Below, one piece after another: positions 1 to 5,983 of a stretch of 10,487 bases of DNA. Origin of the DNA: CAZIWJ01 sp964542855 (GTDB taxonomy: Bacteria > Bacteroidota > Bacteroidia > Cytophagales > Cyclobacteriaceae); NCBI GenBank assembly GCA_964542855.1, contig CAZIWJ010000123.1, forward strand, positions 1 to 10,487, given 5' to 3'. Numbering within the stretch: position 1 is the first letter of the stretch; each line of letters opens with the position of its first letter. The notes beneath the pieces are model-generated. The model saw only the letters and a list, made by a program, of their open reading frames with translations. It did no database searches and was not told the DNA's origin. A program made the position numbers and the translations under genes.

Positions 1-358
1 ATTTATGCTGTTAAAAAAGGTAGTTTTACTGAAAATTATTCAGTATTTATTGTACTATTTTACAAATTTTTCATCCAGGTTAGGAAATAATTTTAAGAGC
101 TTTCGATTTAACTGGAATTGGTCATGGTATCCATACCAACCTCCCGTTAAACCCTAACAGAAACGGAAGTTTTTATTCTTCAAAAATGCTGCGAAAAATA
201 CCGTTAACAACCTCTGGCACCTGCGCAAAATATTTATTAACTGAAAAAGAATAAATAAGCCGATGAGGTGGCAAGTAATTATGCCGTAAGTGTGTTTAAT
301 TTTTCGTCAACAAAAAGGTAATACAAAACCAATTAATTGTGGGTATTTTTATAACTGG
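1..358. other. AT-rich gene-poor stretch
   Basis: I see no convincing gene here. It is AT-rich, with many stops in all frames, and no tRNA or rRNA signature, tandem repeat or CRISPR pattern is visible. A short plus-strand open frame starting near 290 runs into the antisense of the transposase remnant and has no recognisable protein character. Given the broken IS gene next to it, this is probably decayed insertion or intergenic DNA, but that is inference. Confidence 0.5.
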
Positions 359-628
359 TTACAAAACGAACAAACTAGCGTCTGTTTTTACCACGCGGTA
401 CTTGGTTTGCTTGATAACATTGTCAATCCCACCATTCATATATTCCTTGAGATAAGAAATAAGAGTCGTTTTTGAGATGTCACAAATCAGGCAAATCTGG
501 TAATGGGGTAAGCCTTGACTCTTTAAATAAATAGCTTCGAGTTTTTGCTGAACTTTTACACTGGGGTTTACGAATCGCTCATTCTTAAGCAACTCGATTT
601 CTTTCTTGCTGAAATCAATTTTGATCAT
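359..628 (-). pseudogene. Truncated IS630-like transposase (N-terminal HTH remnant)
   Basis: The 89-residue frame resembles the N-terminal DNA-binding region of IS630-family transposases. It has an early segment FVNPSVKVQQKLEAIYLKSQ (about residues 19-38), then a helix-turn-helix with LPHYQICLICDISKTTLISY (about 40-59) and the family-typical YLKEYMNGGI (about 59-68). In intact members a linker and a DDE catalytic domain follow, giving roughly 300 or more residues. Here homology-like sequence ends near residue 73, and a short unrelated tail runs to a stop. No catalytic domain is present in the neighbouring frames, so the element cannot transpose itself. The ATG at 628 is the natural family start. 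It lies downstream of pdeM in the same orientation, separated by 116 nt. A small standalone HTH protein is the alternative, but a decayed IS is more likely. Confidence 0.65.
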
Positions 629-744
629 GACAATTAGGGTTAGTTAATAATTAGTTAGTAGATGATAAATGCTGTAAGTACATTTACCTATTTAAAATTC
701 GTAACGCTCTACACAAACAGATGTTACCAGTTATTAATTTTAAG

Positions 745-1443
745 TTAATAATTTAATTGAATTACTTGTTGCTGTTCACCCTGCGATAAAACCGGAAAAA
801 TGAAAGTGCCTTTTGCAGGCCGGCAATTAACAAATCCGGTAAATGCACCAAAAGCAGGAAGTAGACACTCCCGATCAGAAAAAAAGAAACAGGGTAGTGT
901 TTTACCTATTGCCCTAAGGTAAATTCCAGGATGAATGTGCCCGCTTATATTAACCAGGTTTTTTTTGTAAAGCTGTTGCCCAAGCGGTTCGTGGCTAAGC
1001 ATGAAAGGACCTGCTTCCAGCTTTTCGTATACTTCCATACCCAGCGCGTGGTACAGGGATACATCAAGCACATCGTGGTTTCCTTTTATTAACAGGCACT
1101 TCAAACCGGAGTACTGCTGCATGAAATCGCTAAAAAGCTGCCATTCATTATTTAAGTCACTATGGAAAAGATCGCCCATAATGATAAGCCTGGAAGGAGT
1201 ATACCGATCTACAAGACCCGACAATTTTTGTATATCTTTCAGGTGTACTCCCGCTGGAACCGGGATGCCGTTTTTACGGAAATGAGCTGCTTTACCCAGG
1301 TGAAGGTCAGCTAACAGTAATGCATCTTCGTTTTGCCAGTACACTGCCTTTTGGGGTAGCAAAACCAGGTTTTGTTCCCTGAAACTAAAATTTACGCACC
1401 CATTTACAGGATTGTTGGATGCAGGCTGGCGTTTAATAAACAT
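745..1443 (-). CDS. pdeM: PdeM, ligase-associated DNA damage response endonuclease (metallophosphoesterase)
   Basis: This 232-residue cytoplasmic protein is a calcineurin-like metallophosphoesterase. The metal-binding motifs are all present: D46-x-H48 in LLLADLHLGK, G90-D91 in IIMGDLFHS, G121-N-H-D124, H151 in LSHEPL, and G168-H-x-H171. The region after the first motif (KAAHFRKNGIPVP, 51-63) and the C-terminal LPAFGAFTG (195-203) are typical of the PdeM subgroup rather than YfcE-type phosphodiesterases. Family members are encoded with an ATP-dependent DNA ligase, an exonuclease and an Lhr-like helicase, and are thought to act in DNA repair as Mn-dependent phosphoesterase/nuclease. None of those partners lies beside it here: upstream is a divergent operon and downstream an IS remnant. 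Length is normal and the fold looks intact. The start is the ATG at 1443, with an AT-rich leader lacking a Shine-Dalgarno. Function assignment is strong at family level; biological role in this strain is inference. Confidence 0.88.
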   Translation of the reverse strand: MFIKRQPASNNPVNGCVNFSFREQNLVLLPQKAVYWQNEDALLLADLHLGKAAHFRKNGIPVPAGVHLKDIQKLSGLVDRYTPSRLIIMGDLFHSDLNNEWQLFSDFMQQYSGLKCLLIKGNHDVLDVSLYHALGMEVYEKLEAGPFMLSHEPLGQQLYKKNLVNISGHIHPGIYLRAIGKTLPCFFFSDRECLLPAFGAFTGFVNCRPAKGTFIFPVLSQGEQQQVIQLNY

Positions 1444-1500
1444 TCAAATTAAATTTCACGTTTTGTCGTTTACGTTAAATAATAGCTACATTTGAATAAC
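1442..1500 (+). promoter_or_regulatory. Bacteroidota-type promoter for the DUF2147-GH3-dxr-rseP operon, in a divergent spacer
   Basis: A perfect match to the Bacteroidota -7 consensus TAnnTTTG lies at 1487-1494 (TACATTTG). A TTTG suitable as the -33 element lies at 1462-1465, 21 nt upstream, which is within the usual spacing. Transcription would then begin only about 6-8 nt after the -7 box, at or next to the ATG at 1501, implying a leaderless or nearly leaderless mRNA. On the opposite strand, next to the pdeM start, lies TTAATTTG, one mismatch from the same consensus. The two sites form an 8-bp inverted repeat (ATTCAAAT at 1442-1449, ATTTGAAT at 1490-1497). The plus-strand assignment is reasonable; the minus-strand one is weak. 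Confidence 0.5.
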
Positions 1501-1959
1501 ATGAAAACTAATTTTTCTTACCAGCAATTTACGGCAATTGCAGTATTGGTTCTCGTTCACTTATTCAACAATCAGTTACAGGCACAAAGCAAAGAATTAG
1601 CCGGAACCTGGTATACGGAAGAAAAGAAAGCTAAAGTAGATGTATACTCTTGTGGAGGCAAATTCTGCGGTAAAATAATCTGGATGGATGAACCGAACGA
1701 ACCAGACGGAACACCAAAACTAGATAACGAAAATCCGGAAGAAGAATTGAGAGACCAAACAATTTTGGGTTTACAAATACTCAGTAAACTACAACCAGAA
1801 TCGGATCAGGTTTGGAAAGATGGAGAAATCTACGACCCGGAATCAGGTAATACGTACAGTTGCTACGTGGAACTGGTAAATGAGAATAAACTTAAATTAC
1901 GCGGTTACTTGGGGTTTTCCTTACTGGGAAGAACATCCTACTGGACCCGGGCAAATTAA
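1501..1959 (+). CDS. Secreted DUF2147-family protein of unknown function
   Basis: This small protein of 152 residues has an N-terminal signal peptide: a lysine at position 2, a hydrophobic stretch at about 11-22 (TAIAVLVLVHLF), and a likely signal peptidase I cut near the AQ/AQS around 28-30. It should be periplasmic or exported. The mature part matches the DUF2147 pattern: G35-x-W37 near its start, VYSCGGKFCGKI with two cysteines (C51, C56), the WMDEPNEPDGTPK block (61-73), then GLQIL (90-94), Y111-DPESGNTY (111-119), and a closing LGRTSYWTR (142-150). The GxW near the start and the late arginine suggest a small beta-barrel, but no biochemical role is established for this family. I prefer the ATG at 1501 over the in-frame TTG at 1492, because that TTG lies inside the predicted -7 promoter box. 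It is the first gene of the operon, 10 nt before GH3. Confidence 0.85.
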   Translation: MKTNFSYQQFTAIAVLVLVHLFNNQLQAQSKELAGTWYTEEKKAKVDVYSCGGKFCGKIIWMDEPNEPDGTPKLDNENPEEELRDQTILGLQILSKLQPESDQVWKDGEIYDPESGNTYSCYVELVNENKLKLRGYLGFSLLGRTSYWTRAN

Positions 1960-1969
1960 ATAATAAACT

Positions 1970-3484
1970 ATGGGATTTCGCTCTGCGCTGAGCAAACCAC
2001 TGGCCCAATTCATCCACCAACAGAATCAGCAGTGGATGGCCAATCCTGAAAAAGCACAGGACCACACCTTTCGGCAACTGATTAATACCGGTAAAAACAC
2101 GCGATACGGCACGGACCGGGATTTTGCCGGAATTTCTAGTTATGAAGACTTTAAACAACGGGTAAAAGTAAGCGATTACGAGGGCCTTCGCACCTACATT
2201 GAACGGATCATCGATGGAGAACCGGATGTTTTATGGAAAGGAAAGCCCATTTACTTTGCCAAAACATCCGGTACAACTTCCGGTACCAAGTACATCCCTA
2301 TTACCAGCGATTCAATTCCTAATCACATCAATTCAGCCCGGAATGCATTGCTGTCTTACATTTACGAAACGGGCAACAGCCGGTTCCTGGATGGAAAGTT
2401 AATGTTTCTATCGGGTAGCCCTACACTGGATACTAAAGGGGTTATTCCCACCGGCCGACTTTCTGGAATTGTGAACCATCACGTTCCGGGCTACCTAAAA
2501 ACCAACCAGATGCCATCGTTCTCCACTAACGTTATTGAAGACTGGGAGCTAAAGCTCGACAAGGTGATTGATGAAACCCTGGTACAAAATATGACCCTCA
2601 TATCGGGCATTCCACCGTGGGTTCAAATGTATTTCGACCGGATAATTGAACGAACCGGGAGAAAAGTTATTGATACCTTCCCAAATTTTTCTGTGTTTGT
2701 GTACGGTGGGGTTAACTTCAAACCGTACGAGAGAAAAATTAACGAGTCGATCGGTAAAGAAATTGATTCCATAGAAACTTATCCCGCATCGGAAGGTTTT
2801 ATCGCGTACCAGGATTCCCAGGTTCATCCGGGTTTACTGCTGCTGGCAAACAGCGGTATTTTCTTTGAATTTATTCCAGCGGAAGAACACTTTAATGACA
2901 ACCCAACCCGTATTAGCATACACGATGTGGAATTAGATAAAAATTATTCCCTGGTGCTTAACAGCAATGCCGGGTTGTGGGGATATGCAATTGGCGACAC
3001 CGTTAAATTTGTATCAAAGTACCCTCACCGTCTCGAAGTTACCGGCAGGGTAAAACACTTCATTTCGGCATTTGGTGAGCACGTAATTGGTGAAGAGGTG
3101 GAAAAATCGCTGGCCTTCGCCTGTAATCAGTTTCCCGAAGCAGAAGTTGTTGAGTTCACAGTAGCTCCAAACGTTACGCCTACTTACGGGCTGCCTTCGC
3201 ACGAGTGGTTTGTAGAGTTTTCCCGGATGCCCGATCAGCCCGATCAGTTTGCAAAAGCGCTGGACGATAAATTGTGCCAGTTGAATAGTTACTATGACGA
3301 CCTCATAAAAGGCAATATTCTACAACCTCTACGCCTGGTACCCCTGAAGCCCGCCGCGTTTCAGCAATTCATGAAGAGTAAAGGAAAACTGGGTGGGCAA
3401 AATAAAGTACCCCGACTGGCTAATGACCGGGCTATTGCTGATTTTCTCGATAATTTCCGTTCAACCTCAGAAAATAAATCCTGA
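1970..3484 (+). CDS. GH3 family (auxin-responsive GH3-like) acyl-adenylating protein
   Basis: This is a full-length 504-residue member of the GH3 family (Pfam GH3 type), in the ANL superfamily of adenylate-forming enzymes. Plant GH3 proteins adenylate carboxylic acids such as auxin or jasmonate and conjugate them to amino acids. Bacterial homologues are common in Bacteroidota and their substrates are mostly unknown. Visible motifs are the ATP phosphate-binding loop SGTTSGT (100-106) followed by KYIPIT, YPASEG (271-276) at the adenine/acyl site, GYAIGDTVKF (338-347) with the ribose-binding aspartate D343, and KHFISAFGEHV (362-372) at the hinge to the small C-terminal domain (about 376-504). 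KSKGKLGGQNKVPR (469-482) ends the C-terminal domain with the lysine-rich loop often seen in the family. It has no signal peptide or membrane segment, so it is cytoplasmic. It starts 10 nt after the DUF2147 gene and ends 5 nt before dxr, so co-transcription is very likely. A link to isoprenoid or envelope metabolism is speculation. Confidence 0.9.
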   Translation: MGFRSALSKPLAQFIHQQNQQWMANPEKAQDHTFRQLINTGKNTRYGTDRDFAGISSYEDFKQRVKVSDYEGLRTYIERIIDGEPDVLWKGKPIYFAKTSGTTSGTKYIPITSDSIPNHINSARNALLSYIYETGNSRFLDGKLMFLSGSPTLDTKGVIPTGRLSGIVNHHVPGYLKTNQMPSFSTNVIEDWELKLDKVIDETLVQNMTLISGIPPWVQMYFDRIIERTGRKVIDTFPNFSVFVYGGVNFKPYERKINESIGKEIDSIETYPASEGFIAYQDSQVHPGLLLLANSGIFFEFIPAEEHFNDNPTRISIHDVELDKNYSLVLNSNAGLWGYAIGDTVKFVSKYPHRLEVTGRVKHFISAFGEHVIGEEVEKSLAFACNQFPEAEVVEFTVAPNVTPTYGLPSHEWFVEFSRMPDQPDQFAKALDDKLCQLNSYYDDLIKGNILQPLRLVPLKPAAFQQFMKSKGKLGGQNKVPRLANDRAIADFLDNFRSTSENKS

Positions 3485-3489
3485 TCGCC

Positions 3490-4638
3490 ATGAAATCAAT
3501 CGCAATATTGGGTTCAACCGGATCAATCGGAACCCAGGCACTTGAAGTTATTGAAGCTAACCCCCAGCTGTTTCGGGTGGTAGTACTCACTGCTAGAAAT
3601 AATTGGGAAGAGCTGGCGCGTCAGGCTTTGAAATTCACTCCGCAGGCCGTTGTCATTTCCAACCATTCCTATTACTCAGCTTTAAAGGAAGCCCTGGCGC
3701 ACACTGAAATCCAGGTAAAATCTGGGGAGGAAGCGCTTGGCGAAGTGGTGCAGTACGCTACGGTTAATCTGGTGCTAACCGCAACGGTGGGGTATTCAGG
3801 TTTAATACCAACTATTGCGGCTATTCAAGCAGGTAAAGATATTGCGCTAGCCAATAAAGAAACGCTGGTGGTAGCCGGGCAACTGATTACCGATTTACTG
3901 GAAAAGCATAAAGTGAAAATGCTACCGGTCGATTCGGAACATTCGGCCATTTACCAGTGCCTGGCCGGGGAGGAAACCAACGAAATTTCCCGGCTCATTT
4001 TAACCGCATCGGGCGGACCATTTAGAGGAAAGAAAAAACCTTTTCTTCAACAGGTAACCAAAGAGCAGGCGTTAAAGCACCCGAACTGGGAAATGGGGGC
4101 TAAAATTACCATAGATTCAGCAACGCTAATGAATAAAGGGCTGGAGGTTATTGAGGCAAAATGGTTATTTAATGTGCCGATTGAGCAAATAGATGTGGTA
4201 GTGCATCCGCAGTCGATCATTCATTCCCTGGTTGAATTTACCGATACTTCAATGAAAGCCCAACTTGGGCTCCCCGATATGCGGGTGCCAATTCAGTACG
4301 CATTAAGTTACCCCGGGCGCCTGAAAGCTGATTTCCCACCTTTCAACTTTTTAGACTACCCAACGTTAACGTTTGAAAAGCCCGACACTGAAACCTTTCG
4401 TAATCTTGCCCTGGCTTTTGAAGCACTTAAAAGAACGGGCAACATGCCATGCGTGTTAAACGCAGCAAACGAAATTGCGGTTGAAGCATTTTTAAACGAT
4501 AAAATTGGTTTTCTGGAGATACCTGACCTCGTGGAGGCGTGCATGGCTAAAATAGAGTATATTAGCACTCCCTCGCTGAGTGATTACGTGGAAACGGATA
4601 GGCAAACAAGAATAATAGCAAAAGAGTTAATTAGTTGA
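3490..4638 (+). CDS. dxr: 1-deoxy-D-xylulose-5-phosphate reductoisomerase
   Basis: Dxr converts 1-deoxy-D-xylulose 5-phosphate to 2-C-methyl-D-erythritol 4-phosphate with NADPH, the committed step of the MEP isoprenoid pathway, in the cytoplasm. The 382-residue length is normal. The NADPH-binding loop is GSTGSIG at 8-14, and the ANKE motif is at 121-124. The divalent metal ligands, by analogy to E. coli Dxr, are D148 and E150 in PVDSEHSAIYQ and E219 in NKGLEVIEAKWLF. The active-site loop is TASGGPFRG (172-180), with HPNWEMGAKI (197-206) carrying the catalytic-region histidine H197. VVHPQSIIHSLVEF (237-250) closes the domain, and an intact C-terminal helical domain follows, with NAANEIAVEAFL (324-335). 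The ATG at 3490 sits 5 nt after the GH3 stop, and its TGA overlaps the rseP start. No anomaly is seen. Confidence 0.97.
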   Translation: MKSIAILGSTGSIGTQALEVIEANPQLFRVVVLTARNNWEELARQALKFTPQAVVISNHSYYSALKEALAHTEIQVKSGEEALGEVVQYATVNLVLTATVGYSGLIPTIAAIQAGKDIALANKETLVVAGQLITDLLEKHKVKMLPVDSEHSAIYQCLAGEETNEISRLILTASGGPFRGKKKPFLQQVTKEQALKHPNWEMGAKITIDSATLMNKGLEVIEAKWLFNVPIEQIDVVVHPQSIIHSLVEFTDTSMKAQLGLPDMRVPIQYALSYPGRLKADFPPFNFLDYPTLTFEKPDTETFRNLALAFEALKRTGNMPCVLNAANEIAVEAFLNDKIGFLEIPDLVEACMAKIEYISTPSLSDYVETDRQTRIIAKELIS

Positions 4639-5954
4639 TGGAAGGTTTAATAATGACAGCTCAGATCTTGCTGAGCTTATCTATACTGGTTGGTTTGCAT
4701 GAGTTAGGACACATGCTTACCGCCAAGCTGTTCGGAATGCGTGTTGAGCAGTTTTCAATCGGGTTCCCCCCGCGTATTTTTGGAAAACAGTACGGCGAAA
4801 CGCTTTACAGCATCGGAGCACTACCCCTTGGTGGTTTTGTTAAAATTTCCGGTATGGTAGATGAATCGCTCGATACCAAGAAATTGGGAGAAGAACCTAA
4901 AGAATATGAGTTTCGGGCTAAACCGGCCTGGCAGCGGCTTATCGTTATGCTTGGTGGTATAATTGTTAACGTAATTACCGGCGTTATCATTTTCGTATCG
5001 ATGGTTTATGCTTACGGTGAGAGCTACATTCCTAAAGATCAGGTAATGCAGCACGGCATTGTAGCTTACGACCTGGGTCAGGAAATCGGGCTGCAAACCG
5101 GTGACAAGATCGTTGCTTTAAACGGAAAGGAATACGATAAATTCAGCGATCTGACAAGTCCGGAGGTGCTCTTCGGCGACAGCAGTTTTTACACCATCGA
5201 AAGAAATGGTGAAAAAAAGAAAGTAACAATCCCGGGCAACTTTATCGACAAACTATCGGAAGAAGGAAACGATAGGGCCTTCATGAATGTACGCACCCCG
5301 TTTGCCGTTAAGCAGGTAATGAAAGACTCTCCAGCCATGGCTGCTGGCCTGCAAGATGGGGATGAAATTGTTTCTGTATCTGGTACTTCACTTCAATACT
5401 TCGATCAGTTGCAGGACCTGCTGGCTAAAAATAGTGGTAAGCAGGTTCAACTGGGTGTTATCAGGAATGGAAGCCGCAAAACTATCCAGGCTAATGTAAC
5501 CGAAGAAGGTACCCTGGGTTTTGCTGCCGATCTCAAGCTGGATGTAGCTTACCAGGAATATTCACTGGGGCAATCAATTCCGGAAGGCATCAGGCAGTCG
5601 TTTTCCACTATCGCTATTCAGGTTATGGGGTTTGCTAAAATTTTCAGTGGTGAACTGGATGCCCGCAAATCGATCAGCAGCCCGATTGGTATTGCCAAAA
5701 TATTTGGGGGAACCTGGGACTGGTCCCGCTTCTGGCGACTAACTGGTTTACTATCTATGGTGCTGGCTTTTATGAACTTGCTGCCTATTCCCGCCCTCGA
5801 TGGCGGCCATGTTATGTTCATTCTTTATGAAATGGTTTCGGGCAGAAAACCATCCGATAGCTTTCTGGAAAATGCCCAGAAAGTAGGTATGGTACTTTTA
5901 TTATCACTGATGACTTTTGCTATTTTCAACGATATATTTAAAGCACTATTCTAG
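4638..5954 (+). CDS. rseP: RseP-type site-2 protease, two PDZ domains
   Basis: This inner-membrane zinc metalloprotease performs regulated intramembrane proteolysis, classically of anti-sigma factors during envelope stress, and clears signal peptides. At 438 residues it is near the E. coli RseP length (450). The first membrane helix carries the zinc motif H21-E-L-G-H25. The GFPPRIF segment (42-48) and LPLGGFVKISGM (62-73) form the membrane-reentrant region. A second hydrophobic segment is at about 102-124. Two PDZ-like domains follow at about 130-205 and 215-295, each with a GL-x-x-GD element (151-156 and 237-242). The third zinc ligand is D388 in NLLPIPALDGGH (380-391), and a final helix is at about 415-430. 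The ATG at 4638 overlaps the dxr stop (TGATG), favouring coupled translation. An in-frame ATG at 4653, preceded by GGAAGG 7 nt upstream, is a credible alternative start (433 residues). No anti-sigma or sigma gene is in view. Confidence 0.95.
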   Translation: MEGLIMTAQILLSLSILVGLHELGHMLTAKLFGMRVEQFSIGFPPRIFGKQYGETLYSIGALPLGGFVKISGMVDESLDTKKLGEEPKEYEFRAKPAWQRLIVMLGGIIVNVITGVIIFVSMVYAYGESYIPKDQVMQHGIVAYDLGQEIGLQTGDKIVALNGKEYDKFSDLTSPEVLFGDSSFYTIERNGEKKKVTIPGNFIDKLSEEGNDRAFMNVRTPFAVKQVMKDSPAMAAGLQDGDEIVSVSGTSLQYFDQLQDLLAKNSGKQVQLGVIRNGSRKTIQANVTEEGTLGFAADLKLDVAYQEYSLGQSIPEGIRQSFSTIAIQVMGFAKIFSGELDARKSISSPIGIAKIFGGTWDWSRFWRLTGLLSMVLAFMNLLPIPALDGGHVMFILYEMVSGRKPSDSFLENAQKVGMVLLLSLMTFAIFNDIFKALF

Positions 5955-5983
5955 GCAGGCGGTGTTAGAAGAAAAAAGTTATT

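Noticed and set aside
290..475. 61-residue plus-strand open frame
   Set aside because: It has no recognisable domain, lies partly antisense to the transposase remnant and sits in AT-rich decayed DNA. There is no ribosome site or promoter that supports it.
731..751. AT-only inverted repeat (TTATTAA and TTAATAA) at the end of pdeM as a terminator
   Set aside because: The stem has only A-T pairs and overlaps the stop codon, so it would be too weak; such repeats are expected by chance in this composition.
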